In this document: piece by piece, positions 43,503-51,940 of the stretch
Numbering within the stretch: position 1 is the stretch's first letter
Layout of the letters: each line of letters begins with the position of its first letter
Assembly (NCBI RefSeq): GCF_000820005.1
Contig: NZ_CDBL01000044.1
Location: 176,552-234,125, forward strand
From: Aeromonas piscicola
GTDB lineage: Bacteria > Pseudomonadota > Gammaproteobacteria > Enterobacterales > Aeromonadaceae
Length of the DNA: 57,574 bases
Direction of reading: 5' to 3'
The notes under the pieces: generated by a model
What the model saw: only the letters and a program-made list of their open reading frames with translations
What the model was told of the DNA's origin: nothing
Databases searched by the model: none
Position numbers and translations under genes: made by a program

Positions 43503-45541
43503 TTAGTGTCTCCTTGAGAAGTGGCAATGCCTGCTTGCGCCAGGGTGGCAAGCAGGGTCGGGCGGTCCAGCAGGGGCGAAAGGATCTCGCCACCCTGCAG
43601 GCCGGGCCCGTAGATCTGGTTGAAGGGAATGGCCACGCTGCCGCGTTGGCGCAAGAAGTCGGCGATGTTGGCAGAGGGACGGCTCCAGTCCCCTCGCAGG
43701 GCCACCACATCGGGGGCGCTCAGCGCTTTTTGCACGTCATCTCGCAGTAGCACATTGAATTTGTTGGCTTTACAGGTTATGCACCAGTCGGCGGTGACAT
43801 CGACAAAGACCCGCTTGTTCTGCGTCAGCGCGTCCTGGATGGCTTGCTCCGAGAGTGGCTGCCAGTTGACGGTATCTCGCTGGGGTTTTCCTTCCATCGT
43901 AAAGGCGCCGCCCAGCAGCAGGGCGCCACCCAGTAGACAGGTGAGGGCCAGTCCCAGGGTCACACCCCGAATACCGTGACGCCACACCACGGCTAGCAGC
44001 AGGGCAGCCAGCATCAGCGCCATCAGGATCAGCATCCAGAATTGACCGATATGGTTGCCGAGCAGGCTGAGCAGCCAGAGGCTGGAGCCCAGCATCATCA
44101 GACCGAGCAGAATGCGCAGGCGCCCCATCCAGCGGCCCGGCTTCGGCAGCCAGAGCGCAAGGCGGGGGAAGGCGGCGATCAGCAGCCAGGGCAGGCTCAT
44201 GCCAAGGCCAAGTGCGGTGAAGATGAGCCAGAGTTGACCCAGCGGTGCTCCGAGCGCAAAGGCGACTGCGGTGCCGAGGAAGGGGGCCGAGCAGGGGGTC
44301 GCCAGCAGGGTAGCGAAGCACCCCTGCAGAAAGTGACCGCCCAGGCTGTTGCCACCCGTGGTGGCGAGACGGGTATTGAGGTTGCTTGGCAGCCTTAACT
44401 CGAACAGCCCCAGCAGGTTGGCACAAAACAGCAGGGTGACCACCACCATGAAGCCGATAAACCAGACGCTCTGGAACTGGATACCCCAGCCGACCGCTCC
44501 CTGGGTGGCGCGCAGCAGTGTGCTCATCAGTGCCAGCGCCCAGAAGGAGACCAGGATGCCGGCACTGGCCGCCAGGAATTGCAAACGAACCGGACGGCGC
44601 TCGCGGGTTTCCAGCTGCAACACCGACCCCAGCTTGAGTGCCAGCACCGGCAGCACGCAGGGCATCAGATTGAGGATAAGGCCACCCAGCAGGGCGGCGC
44701 CCAGTAACCAGACAAGGGAGTGAGCGCTCTGGGGCAGGGTAAGCGGGTCACCTATGCTGGCGTCACTCTGCCAGGCCTGTTCACCGTTGGCCAGTACAAA
44801 CCCGAGTTGCTGGCTACGGATGTCGGGCGCATCGCCCTGCCAGCCATCGCTGACCGGAATGCGGGCGATCAGGGTGTTGCCTTGCACCTCCAGCTCGGGT
44901 TTGCCAAATTCGGCGCCCTCCAGCTTATGGAGGAAAATCTGCGGATCCTGCCAGCCTTGCGGGTTGTCGGCGGTCAGCTGCAGCTGGTTTTGCTGATAAC
45001 CCGCTTTGAGGATGACGGTATCTGGCAGGGCTTGTGGCAGCTTGCTCATCGCCTGGGCGTAGGCAAAGTCGAACCCTTCCGGCGTAGAGCCATCGAGCGC
45101 AAGGGTAAAAGGGTAGTCGGTCAGAATGCAGACATTGCTGCAAGTCGAAAGGCGCAGGGTGCCAGTCAGCGCATCGCTGCTGCTGTGAGCAAGCGTGATG
45201 GGGAGGCTGACGGTCTTCTGATAGCCCTGGGTCGAGATACCACTGACGTCAAATCGCTCCGGCACGGGCCAGTGCCACTGCTGGGTGGCTTGAGGGGCAT
45301 CCCAGAAGATTTCAGGGGCAATGCCACCTTCTCCCGGGTTCTGCCAATAGGTCTTCCAGCCGGACTCGAGCTCCAGGCTGAGCAGCACGCGAGTTTGGGC
45401 GGGATCTCGGGTATCCGCTTGCAGCCGCACTTTGGCGTGATCGTTCTGGGGGCTGGCAAGCCAGCCGGTATCGCTGGCCAATCCCATGGATTGCCACAGC
45501 AGGCCGCCCATCAACAGGGCGGTCTTGATGATGTTTGACAT
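43499..45541 (-). CDS. scsB: ScsB, DsbD-like thiol-disulfide electron transporter
   Basis: 680 residues. Signal peptide, N-terminal periplasmic domain with STCSNVC cysteines, an eight-span DsbD core with NLMPCVLPVLALKLG and the second cysteine in ATPCSAPFLG, and a C-terminal periplasmic thioredoxin domain with DWCITCKANKF. It carries electrons from cytoplasmic thioredoxin to ScsC and ScsD. Second gene of the operon, 50 bases after scsA. Confidence 0.93.
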   Translation of the reverse strand: MSNIIKTALLMGGLLWQSMGLASDTGWLASPQNDHAKVRLQADTRDPAQTRVLLSLELESGWKTYWQNPGEGGIAPEIFWDAPQATQQWHWPVPERFDVSGISTQGYQKTVSLPITLAHSSSDALTGTLRLSTCSNVCILTDYPFTLALDGSTPEGFDFAYAQAMSKLPQALPDTVILKAGYQQNQLQLTADNPQGWQDPQIFLHKLEGAEFGKPELEVQGNTLIARIPVSDGWQGDAPDIRSQQLGFVLANGEQAWQSDASIGDPLTLPQSAHSLVWLLGAALLGGLILNLMPCVLPVLALKLGSVLQLETRERRPVRLQFLAASAGILVSFWALALMSTLLRATQGAVGWGIQFQSVWFIGFMVVVTLLFCANLLGLFELRLPSNLNTRLATTGGNSLGGHFLQGCFATLLATPCSAPFLGTAVAFALGAPLGQLWLIFTALGLGMSLPWLLIAAFPRLALWLPKPGRWMGRLRILLGLMMLGSSLWLLSLLGNHIGQFWMLILMALMLAALLLAVVWRHGIRGVTLGLALTCLLGGALLLGGAFTMEGKPQRDTVNWQPLSEQAIQDALTQNKRVFVDVTADWCITCKANKFNVLLRDDVQKALSAPDVVALRGDWSRPSANIADFLRQRGSVAIPFNQIYGPGLQGGEILSPLLDRPTLLATLAQAGIATSQGDTK

Positions 45542-45591
45542 TTTTTTGTCTCTTGAAAATGAAAGTTAGGGTGGTGTAAACCGCGGCTAAC

Positions 45592-45969
45592 TCATTCTCG
45601 CCAGACACAGAGAGTAAGATGAAGTCGCCGTTCAGGCGGAGATATGTTTCTGGGTGGGGGCAAGGCGGGGGAGCGGCGCGACAGCGGCGCCAGCAGGGCA
45701 ATCACGAAGGCGATGGCAAAGAAGATCTGTTCAACGCAGAGCAGGGTGGCGGCACTGAGCCACTTGCCGTTGAGCTGGCAACTGCTCGGCTGGGATGTCG
45801 CGGTTGGGGCATCGTCGGCTTCGGCGCCGGAAGATGGGACAGGCAGCAGCTGGCAACTCAGGGCCTGATCGAGCTGAGCCAGCCGGGCCAGCGGCTGGGC
45901 CGCACAGTTGAGCACCAGAATGCAGACCAGCAGCAGGAGTCTTGTCGCCACGCGTTGTCGCAAAATCAT
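45592..45969 (-). CDS. scsA: ScsA-like small membrane protein
   Basis: 125 residues from ATG 45969, preceded by AGGGCGAG. An N-terminal hydrophobic segment (RLLLLVCILVLNCAAQ), a loop with paired cysteines (LSCQLL, SSCQLNGKW), a second membrane span (FFAIAFVIALLAP), and the ending RRLHLTLCVWRE. Position at the head of scsBCD makes ScsA the likely identity, but sequence similarity to Salmonella ScsA could not be checked. Probable copper-related role. Confidence 0.65.
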   Translation of the reverse strand: MILRQRVATRLLLLVCILVLNCAAQPLARLAQLDQALSCQLLPVPSSGAEADDAPTATSQPSSCQLNGKWLSAATLLCVEQIFFAIAFVIALLAPLSRRSPALPPPRNISPPERRLHLTLCVWRE

Positions 45970-46089
45970 GCTCGCCCTACCCTGTTGAATGGTGCATATC
46001 CTATCGATCAATAATGTCAGGGGCAAGTCAGCAGGATTCGATACGACCATATGTGCGATGCGGGGTGGTCAGTTCTGTTTGGCGAACGC

Positions 46090-46118
46090 TTGTTCGCTAA
46101 AAGGGGGATCAGTATACT
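46090..46118 (+). promoter_or_regulatory. Sigma-70 promoter of plsC, overlapped by an inverted repeat
   Basis: TTGTTC and TATACT separated by exactly 17 bases, 28 bases before the plsC start. The palindrome GCGAAC-GCTT-GTTCGC (46082-46097) covers the -35 hexamer and would place a repressor there. Confidence 0.65.
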
Positions 46119-46145
46119 GCGCCGAGTTAAAATCCGAGGTGTTCG

Positions 46146-46874
46146 ATGCTCAAACTTGCCCGTGTGCTGCTGCTAACCCTGCTGCTCGTCTTCTGGTTCG
46201 TGTTCGGTCTGTTGCTCTGTCTGGTGCGTCCGCGTCATCCCAACAACGTCTTTGTCTTCGCCCGCATGTACCATGCGGTTTGCCCGCTGCTCGGGCTTAA
46301 GGTCAAGGTAACCATACCGGACGAGATCAAGTCGCTCGGCCCGGCGGTGTACGTCTGCAACCACCAGAGCAATTTCGACATCTTCACCGTGACCGGTGCC
46401 GTCATGCCCGGCGTGGTGGCGGTGGGCAAGAAGAGCCTGCTGTGGCTGCCTTTCTTCGGCCTCCTCTTCTGGCTCTCAGGCAACGTGCTCATCGACCGCT
46501 CCAATCGCTCTCGTGCCATCGGCACCATAGGCCAGGTGGTGGATCGCATCAAGCATCACGGTACCTCCATCTGGATGTTCCCTGAAGGCACTCGTTCCAA
46601 GGGCCGTGGCCTGCTGCCGTTCAAGGCCGGCGCCTTCCATACCGCCGTGCAGGCCGAGGTGCCCGTGGTGCCTATCGTCTGCTCCAGCTACTTCGGCCAG
46701 ATCGATCTGAACCGCTGGGACAATGGTGAAGTGTTGCTGGAAGTCATGGCGCCGGTCTGCAGCAAGGAGCACGGCGCCGCCGGCATTCGCGAGTTGTCTG
46801 ACAACTGTCGTGCCCGGATGGAAGCCAAGCTGGTCGAACTGGACAGCAAGCTGGGTCGTCATCAGGCTGTCTGA
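46146..46874 (+). CDS. plsC: 1-acyl-sn-glycerol-3-phosphate acyltransferase (PlsC)
   Basis: 242 residues, like E. coli PlsC (245). Makes phosphatidic acid from lysophosphatidic acid at the inner membrane. N-terminal membrane segment (LLLTLLLVFWFVFGLLLCLV), catalytic motif NHQSNFD (H73, D78), FFGLLFWLSGNVLIDRSN and the acceptor-binding FPEGTRSKGRG (about 146-156). The ribosome-binding site is GAGGTG. Own promoter and terminator, so monocistronic. Confidence 0.95.
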   Translation: MLKLARVLLLTLLLVFWFVFGLLLCLVRPRHPNNVFVFARMYHAVCPLLGLKVKVTIPDEIKSLGPAVYVCNHQSNFDIFTVTGAVMPGVVAVGKKSLLWLPFFGLLFWLSGNVLIDRSNRSRAIGTIGQVVDRIKHHGTSIWMFPEGTRSKGRGLLPFKAGAFHTAVQAEVPVVPIVCSSYFGQIDLNRWDNGEVLLEVMAPVCSKEHGAAGIRELSDNCRARMEAKLVELDSKLGRHQAV

Positions 46875-46897
46875 ATCTGAACGGAAGACGACATAGA

Positions 46898-46920
46898 GGG
46901 AGCCGCTGGCTCCCTTTTTT
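46898..46920 (+). terminator. Terminator of plsC
   Basis: GGGAGCC-GCT-GGCTCCC followed by six T, 23 bases after the plsC stop. Confidence 0.92.
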
Positions 46921-46921
46921 G

Positions 46922-46959
46922 TTGGTTAAAAGCACCACTTTGTTGGCGATTTTAACCAA
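46922..46959. promoter_or_regulatory. Probable PspF enhancer site upstream of pspA
   Basis: Perfect 10-bp inverted repeat TTGGTTAAAA / TTTTAACCAA with an 18-base spacer, centred about 90 bp upstream of the sigma-54 promoter. This is the distance and symmetry expected for a bacterial enhancer-binding protein such as PspF. It begins immediately after the plsC terminator. Confidence 0.55.
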
Positions 46960-47021
46960 TTACCTCGCCTTGAGTATCAGCATAAAATCTATATCTATAT
47001 GTAAAACAACAATAAATAATC

Positions 47022-47038
47022 TTGGCATGGCTCTTGTA
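47022..47038 (+). promoter_or_regulatory. Sigma-54 promoter of pspA
   Basis: TTGGCATG-GCTC-TTGTA fits the -24/-12 consensus TGGCACG-N4-TTGC, with GG and GT elements spaced correctly. The E. coli pspA promoter, as I recall it, has the same TTGT form at -12. It lies 47 bases before the pspA start. Confidence 0.7.
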
Positions 47039-47084
47039 ATGCTATGGGAAGAGATAGCCATCCCCATGAACAAGGAACCAGACC

Positions 47085-47747
47085 ATGAGCGTATTTAGCC
47101 GCCTGACCGATGTGATCAATGCCAACCTGCACAGCCTGCTCGACAAGAGCGAAGAGCCGGAGAAGATGTTGCGACTGATGATCGAGGAGATGGAGCAGGT
47201 CCAGGTCGAGATGAGAACCCAGGCCGCCCGCGTCATCGCCGAGCAGAAGCAGCTGGAACGCCACCAGCAGGCGCTGCAACACCAGATCCTGGAGTGGTCG
47301 GCCAAGGCCGAGCTCGCCATCCAGAAGGGGCGTGAGGATCTGGCCCGTGCCGCCCTCACCGAGAAGCTGGCCGAGGCCAAGAAATGTGACCAGCTGGAGC
47401 AGGACAAGGCCCGTGTGGCCGAGGTGCTGGCCCAGCTCACCGCCGATAGCGAGCGACTGGCGGCCAAGCTGAGCGAGGCCCGCGAGAAGCAAAAGATGCT
47501 GACCCTGCGCGAGCAGACAGCCCACAGCCGCATCCGTGCCCGCGCTCAGGTCGACAATCAGCGTATGCATGAGCTGATGGCCCGTTTCGACGGTTTTCAG
47601 GGGCGGGTCGATCAGCTGGAAGCCCAGCTGGAGGCGGCGACCCTGGGGCAGAATCCCTCGCTGGAGGCTCAGTTCCGCGAGCTGGAACTCAATGACGAGA
47701 TTGAACGCGAGCTGGCCCGTCTGAAGGGTCAGAAGGTGGAGGCATAA
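47085..47747 (+). CDS. pspA: Phage shock protein A (PspA)
   Basis: 220 residues, almost wholly coiled coil, beginning with the amphipathic membrane-binding helix MSVFSRLTDVINANLHSLLDKSEEPEKM that is diagnostic for PspA/Vipp1 (ESCRT-III superfamily). It oligomerises on damaged inner membranes to hold the proton-motive force and, with PspF, represses its own operon. AAGGA lies upstream. First gene of pspA-pspC-pspG. Confidence 0.95.
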   Translation: MSVFSRLTDVINANLHSLLDKSEEPEKMLRLMIEEMEQVQVEMRTQAARVIAEQKQLERHQQALQHQILEWSAKAELAIQKGREDLARAALTEKLAEAKKCDQLEQDKARVAEVLAQLTADSERLAAKLSEAREKQKMLTLREQTAHSRIRARAQVDNQRMHELMARFDGFQGRVDQLEAQLEAATLGQNPSLEAQFRELELNDEIERELARLKGQKVEA

Positions 47748-47749
47748 TC

Positions 47750-47956
47750 ATGACGCCCTGGCCGAAAGACCTTGCCCATCGCAAGTTGACCGGGGTCTGC
47801 GCCGGCATTGCCAGCCGGCTGGGGCTCTCCAGGGTGACGGTCCGGATAGTGGCGCTGATCGCCCTGATCTTGATGCCGCCGCTGACCCTGGCCGCCTATC
47901 TGCTTGCGGTGCTGATCATGCCGCCCCGTCGTGAATTGAAGCGTTGGCTGGACTGA
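47750..47956 (+). CDS. pspC: PspC-domain protein (short)
   Basis: 68 residues: essentially only the PspC domain (RKLTGVCAGIASRLGLSRVTVRIVALIALILMPPLTLAAYLLAVLIMP), with a helix-turn-helix-like start and one membrane span. Enterobacterial PspC is about 119 residues and has a cytoplasmic tail missing here. It starts two bases after the pspA stop. pspB, normally between A and C, is absent. Confidence 0.85.
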   Translation: MTPWPKDLAHRKLTGVCAGIASRLGLSRVTVRIVALIALILMPPLTLAAYLLAVLIMPPRRELKRWLD

Positions 47957-48002
47957 CCCCAGGGTCATTCAGTCGGCAAGAGAAGCCTGTGAGGAGCAGA
48001 AC

Positions 48003-48221
48003 ATGCTGGAATTTATCGTCTTGATGCTGGTGTTGGTCGCCATGGCACTGACGGGGTTCACCGTGCTGGCCATGTTGGTGGTGAGCGGTGTCTTCGTGCT
48101 GTTCGGTGCCCTGGCCGGCATGTTTGCTCTCATCATCAAGCTGGCGCCCTGGTTGCTGGTGCTGCTGGTGGTGTGCTGGTTCATCAGCAACCGGCGCAAG
48201 CAATCCAATACCTACCGTTAA
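48003..48221 (+). CDS. pspG: PspG-like envelope stress membrane protein
   Basis: 72 residues with two membrane spans: [22 protein letters not shown] then [23 protein letters not shown], matching E. coli PspG in length, start (MLE) and the LIKL.PWLL block. In E. coli pspG is a separate member of the PspF regulon; here it is part of the pspA operon, 46 bases after pspC. Its stop overlaps the convergent GIY-YIG gene. Confidence 0.75.
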   Translation: MLEFIVLMLVLVAMALTGFTVLAMLVVSGVFVLFGALAGMFALIIKLAPWLLVLLVVCWFISNRRKQSNTYR

Positions 48222-48628
48222 GCCTCCCTGCTATCGGATCCTTCCTTGGCCACTGCTCGCAGTGGCCTTTTTTGTGGCCTCTTCATGGCTTGGTCAACAG
48301 CCGCCAGCCAGGGCTGACTCCAGTCGGTCCAGCTATCCGGCTCTTGCACCAGGCGCTCCTTGAAGGCTTTGTTCTGCTGCTTGAGGCGATATTCGAGCCG
48401 CAGTGCAGCCCCCTTGTCACCGACTGTCTGCTGCCACACCAGCACCAATGGTCCCTTGCCGCGCAGGGCGCGTGAGCCTTTGCCGCTCTGGTGCTGGCGA
48501 AGTCGCCTGATCGGATCCGTGCTGATCCCCGTATAGAGCAGACCGGCCGCAGTGCGAACCAGATAGAGGGACCACTGGCCGGTTGGGGGTGAGCTGGTCG
48601 GTTCGGCTTCCATGGTGGATTTTCTCAT
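48218..48628 (-). CDS. GIY-YIG nuclease-superfamily protein (YhbQ-like)
   Basis: 136 residues from ATG 48628; later ATG 48613 and earlier 48652 are possible. The single GIY-YIG domain reads [48 protein letters not shown], with the GIS and arginine residues expected, then [20 protein letters not shown]. Similar to E. coli YhbQ, a DNA nuclease of unclear role. Its 3' end overlaps pspG and contains the psp terminator inside coding sequence. Confidence 0.88.
   Translation of the reverse strand: MRKSTMEAEPTSSPPTGQWSLYLVRTAAGLLYTGISTDPIRRLRQHQSGKGSRALRGKGPLVLVWQQTVGDKGAALRLEYRLKQQNKAFKERLVQEPDSWTDWSQPWLAAVDQAMKRPQKRPLRAVAKEGSDSREA
48248..48273 (+). terminator. Terminator of the psp operon, inside the GIY-YIG gene
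   Basis: GGCCACTG-CTCG-CAGTGGCC followed by six T, 27 bases after the pspG stop. It lies within the last 20 codons of the convergent gene ([11 protein letters not shown] region). Confidence 0.88.
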
Positions 48629-48672
48629 TCGATCTGCCTGTGCCAAACTCAAGAGCAGCCCAAGGAGGTGCG

Positions 48673-49404
48673 ATGCGAGTCTGGTTCTGGTTGTGGTGTC
48701 TGTTGTCGGTCCCGGCGTTGGGTGAGACGGTCCGTCTCTATGATTATCATCAACATCCCCCTTTCATGACCGGGGAGAAGACAGGGTTGAGCCGGGATCT
48801 GGTCAAGTATCTCAATGAAAGGCTCGGTGGAGAACCCAGGCTTGAGCTCTGGCTGGTGAATCGGGCCAGATTGGCGCTGGAGATGTCGGATCCTGACTTC
48901 GACGGCCTGGTGGCCTGGGTCAATCCTGCCTGGGTGGGGGATCCCCATCGAGAACGTTATCTCTGGACCTTTCCCATCATGCGTGACACCAACGAGCTCA
49001 TCTCCAGCGCGGCCAGACCCGTCACCTATCGCGGCCCGGATTCACTCAAGGGGCTGATCTTCGGTGGCATAGAGGGCTATCGCTATCAGGGGATCGATGA
49101 TGCTGTGGCCCGGGGCGAGCTGGTGCGCCACGATGCCAAGAAGGTCAAAACCAATTTCAGCCTGTTGATGCGGGGCCGCATCGATGTGACGCTGGTGCCG
49201 GGCTCGGCACTCTCCTTCTTCATTCATGATGCCTATGAGGGCAAGTTGTTCATCTCGCCTTTCCCCCAGTCCAGCTATACCCGCCACCTGTTGCTGCCGA
49301 GATCCCGCCGCGAGCTGCATGCCCGGCTGAACGACATCGCCGAGCAGATGGACCAGGATCCCGCGTGGCACGCCATCCTGGAATCCTATCGTGGCAGACC
49401 CTGA
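48673..49404 (+). CDS. Periplasmic solute-binding protein (SBP_bac_3-like), orphan
   Basis: 243 residues from the ATG at 48673 with a strong AAGGAGG. Signal peptide [17 protein letters not shown]. The mature start [33 protein letters not shown] is the classic lobe-1 opening of amino-acid-type binding proteins; [12 protein letters not shown] and [24 protein letters not shown] follow. No ABC transporter genes are adjacent. It is not close to the three-paralogue family at 3.6-8.5 kb. It overlaps rarD by 19 bases at the 3' end. Confidence 0.8.
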   Translation: MRVWFWLWCLLSVPALGETVRLYDYHQHPPFMTGEKTGLSRDLVKYLNERLGGEPRLELWLVNRARLALEMSDPDFDGLVAWVNPAWVGDPHRERYLWTFPIMRDTNELISSAARPVTYRGPDSLKGLIFGGIEGYRYQGIDDAVARGELVRHDAKKVKTNFSLLMRGRIDVTLVPGSALSFFIHDAYEGKLFISPFPQSSYTRHLLLPRSRRELHARLNDIAEQMDQDPAWHAILESYRGRP

Positions 49405-50288
49405 GCAGGGTTGCCGGCTCCGCGTCTGAGTTTGTGCAGCGGCAGCAGGCTCACCAGCAGACCCGCCCAGACGAAGGCAAAGCCCACCGACTTCACCGGA
49501 TCCGCCGTCTCGCCAAACCAGAAGAGGGCGAGCAGAAAGGCGAGACTGGGTTCTATATATTGCAGCAGTCCCACTGTGCTCATGCGGGTGCGCGCAACGG
49601 CGTAGCAGAACAGGCCCACCGGCAGCAGGGTGGCGGGGGCGCTGCCCATCAGCAGCAGCCGATCGGCCCAGTGACCGGCCATGAACTGGCTCATGCCGCT
49701 CAGGGTCAGAGCGCCGATGATCAGCAAAGCGACCGGCAGCTGGACCAGGGCCTCGAGATAGAGGCTGACGCCGGCGTCGTAGTGCACCTTCTTCTTGAGC
49801 AGGCCGTAGAAGGCGAAGTTGGCTCCCATGATGAGGGAAAACCAGGGCAGCTGGCCGTAGGAGAACAGCATGTAGGCCAGCCCCGCCAGCGCCAGGGCGA
49901 CCGCCAAATGCTTTTGCGGGGTGAGCCGCTCCTTGAGGAAGAGCACGGCGAACACGATATTGAACAGTGGTGTCATGAAGAAGGCGAGGCTGGTGGCCAG
50001 CACCTGACCCGTGGTCAGGCACCAGGTGAACATGCACCAGCTGATGGACATGACGGGGCCCGCCAGCAGTATGAGGCAAAGCTGACGGGGTTCATTGCGC
50101 AGGCGCGCCCAGGGCACCCGGTAGCCGAGCAGGGCGAAGAGGGTTCCCAGCAGTACCGCCGACCAGAGGACGCGATGGGAGAGCAGCTCCCACATGTTGA
50201 CCTCCGGCATGAACTGGTAATAGAGGGGCAGCATGCCCCACAGCACGAATGAGAGGGCCGCGCTGCCGGTGCTCATCCAGTTCTTCAT
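49386..50288 (-). CDS. rarD: EamA-family transporter RarD
   Basis: 300 residues, ten predicted spans in two EamA halves. RarD signatures: SFVLWGMLPLYYQFM, LLSHRVLWSAVLL, SLAFFMTPLFNIVFAVLFLKERL, FAFYGLLKKK and STVGLLQYIEPSLAFLLALFWFGE. E. coli RarD was named for chloramphenicol sensitivity but its true substrate is unknown. The 3' end overlaps the convergent binding-protein gene. Confidence 0.93.
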   Translation of the reverse strand: MKNWMSTGSAALSFVLWGMLPLYYQFMPEVNMWELLSHRVLWSAVLLGTLFALLGYRVPWARLRNEPRQLCLILLAGPVMSISWCMFTWCLTTGQVLATSLAFFMTPLFNIVFAVLFLKERLTPQKHLAVALALAGLAYMLFSYGQLPWFSLIMGANFAFYGLLKKKVHYDAGVSLYLEALVQLPVALLIIGALTLSGMSQFMAGHWADRLLLMGSAPATLLPVGLFCYAVARTRMSTVGLLQYIEPSLAFLLALFWFGETADPVKSVGFAFVWAGLLVSLLPLHKLRRGAGNPAQGLPR

Positions 50289-50389
50289 CTCTCTCCGTTT
50301 ATTAAACTAAACATTTGTGTCGCATGATAAGTATCCGCCGGCGCTTTCACAAGCAGGATGGAGGGGGAAATTCTGTTACTATCGGGCTC

Positions 50390-50977
50390 ATGAACCGACT
50401 CGATACGCTGTTTGGACAGATCCGGGCCTGCCGGTTATGCGAGGCTCATTTGCCACTGGGGCCACGCCCGGTGATCCGTGGTGCCGAAAGCGCCCGCTTG
50501 CTGATCATCGGCCAGGCGCCCGGTACCCGCGTTCATGCCAGCGGCATCCCCTGGGATGACCCCTCCGGCGATCGGCTGCGTCACTGGCTTGGCGTGGATA
50601 AAACGACCTTCTACGACGAGTCCCGCATCGCCATCATGCCGATGGGGCTCTGCTACCCCGGCAAGGGCAAGTCGGGGGATCTGCCACCCAGACCCGAGTG
50701 TGCGCCCACCTGGCACGACAAGGTGTTGATGCTGCTGCCCAATATCGAGCTGACCCTGCTCATCGGCCAGTATGCGCAAGCCTACTACCTGCGTGACGCA
50801 GGCAAGGCGTCGCTCACCGAGACGGTGCGCAGCTGGGCTGACTATGGTCCCGCCTGGCTGCCGTTGCCGCACCCGTCCCCGCGCAACACCTTCTGGCTCA
50901 AGAAGAATCCCTGGTTCGAGCAGGATGTGCTCCCCCATCTGCAGCAAAGGGTCGCCCCTTTGCTGGTGCGACCCTAG
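50390..50977 (+). CDS. Uracil-DNA-glycosylase family protein
   Basis: 195 residues from the ATG at 50390; the ribosome-binding site is weak and an upstream extension is open. UDG-superfamily motif A is LLIIGQAPGTRVHASGIPWDDPSGDRLRHWL and motif C LPHPSPRNTFWLKKNPWF. Only two cysteines sit in the N-terminal CRLC motif, so the four-cysteine Fe-S cluster of family 4 and 5 enzymes is not formed. Activity on uracil-DNA is possible but unproven. It converges with the DMT gene 14 bases away. Confidence 0.85.
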   Translation: MNRLDTLFGQIRACRLCEAHLPLGPRPVIRGAESARLLIIGQAPGTRVHASGIPWDDPSGDRLRHWLGVDKTTFYDESRIAIMPMGLCYPGKGKSGDLPPRPECAPTWHDKVLMLLPNIELTLLIGQYAQAYYLRDAGKASLTETVRSWADYGPAWLPLPHPSPRNTFWLKKNPWFEQDVLPHLQQRVAPLLVRP

Positions 50978-50991
50978 TACTTGCCTCTGCG

Positions 50992-51849
50992 TCAGACCGC
51001 AGGTTCCGTCAGCGGTTTGGGTTTGCTGCGGGCCATGGCAAGCAGCGGGATTATGATGCACAAGCACCCCAGCAGCAGCGGCAGACCCGGCTGCTCGTCA
51101 AACAGCCAGACCCCGATGGCGACTGCCATCAAGAGACCGGTATATTCTGCCGAGGCGATCTTGCTCGCCTCCGCCTTGCGATAGGCCACCACGCACAAGC
51201 CCGCATAGACCATGATCAGCGCCGATGAACCGAAGGCGGGCCACCACATCTGCCACTGCCAATCGCCCCCTTCCCATAGTGCCAGCGCAAGTATGAAAGG
51301 CATGCTCAGCACGTTGGTGAAGAACAGGGTCTGGGCTATGGGTTGCTGGAGCGGGATCCGCTTGATCAGCAAGTTGTTGAGCGCCATGGAGAGCGCCACC
51401 CCGAGTGCCGCCAGCGCGGCCCAGTTCACCTCGGTCGGCCGCAGCACGATCAGCACTCCGATAAAACCGATGAGCGCAGTCAGCACCTTCTGGCGCGAGA
51501 TGGCTTCCCCCGCCATCCACACCGCCAGCGGCACCATCATCAGCGGGGCCGCATAGAAGAGGGCGTTGGCGGTGGCGAGCGGCAAGCGGGTGAGGGCAAT
51601 GACCATCAGACAGACGCCAACCGCCCAGATGTGGGCCCGCAGCAGATGCCACTTGATGGCGACCGGCGGATTGCGACGCCATGACCAGAGCAGCCAGGGC
51701 GTCAGCAAGAGGGCGGCGGAGAGCTGGCGAAAGAAGACAAACTGGAACACGGGCTGGCTCGGCTCCAGCACCTTGACCAGCGCATCGGAAAAGACCGCCA
51801 CCATGTTGCCCAGCACCAGATAGAGGATACCGATCCCGACTGCATTCAT
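50992..51849 (-). CDS. DMT-superfamily (EamA) transporter
   Basis: 285 residues from ATG 51849, preceded by GGAGG at good spacing; a GTG at 51861 is possible. Ten spans in two EamA repeats: LYLVLGNMVAVFSDALVKVL, FFRQLSAALLLTPWLLW, LPLATANALFYAAPLMMVPLAVWMAGE, AEYTGLLMAVAIGVWLFDE. Metabolite exporter of unknown substrate. Divergent from a GcvA-like LysR gene, which probably controls it. Confidence 0.88.
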   Translation of the reverse strand: MNAVGIGILYLVLGNMVAVFSDALVKVLEPSQPVFQFVFFRQLSAALLLTPWLLWSWRRNPPVAIKWHLLRAHIWAVGVCLMVIALTRLPLATANALFYAAPLMMVPLAVWMAGEAISRQKVLTALIGFIGVLIVLRPTEVNWAALAALGVALSMALNNLLIKRIPLQQPIAQTLFFTNVLSMPFILALALWEGGDWQWQMWWPAFGSSALIMVYAGLCVVAYRKAEASKIASAEYTGLLMAVAIGVWLFDEQPGLPLLLGCLCIIIPLLAMARSKPKPLTEPAV

Positions 51850-51940
51850 ACCACCTCCCACATCAGATGAGGGCAGGGTAGCGCGGGGTCAGTTATCCAG
51901 TAAAATGATAAAAAGTCACCATCTATGAGAATTTTGGATA

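Noticed and set aside
46082..46097. LexA box upstream of plsC
   Set aside because: GAAC-N4-GTTC is the Gram-positive LexA form; gammaproteobacterial LexA recognises CTGT-N8-ACAG, so an SOS assignment is not justified.
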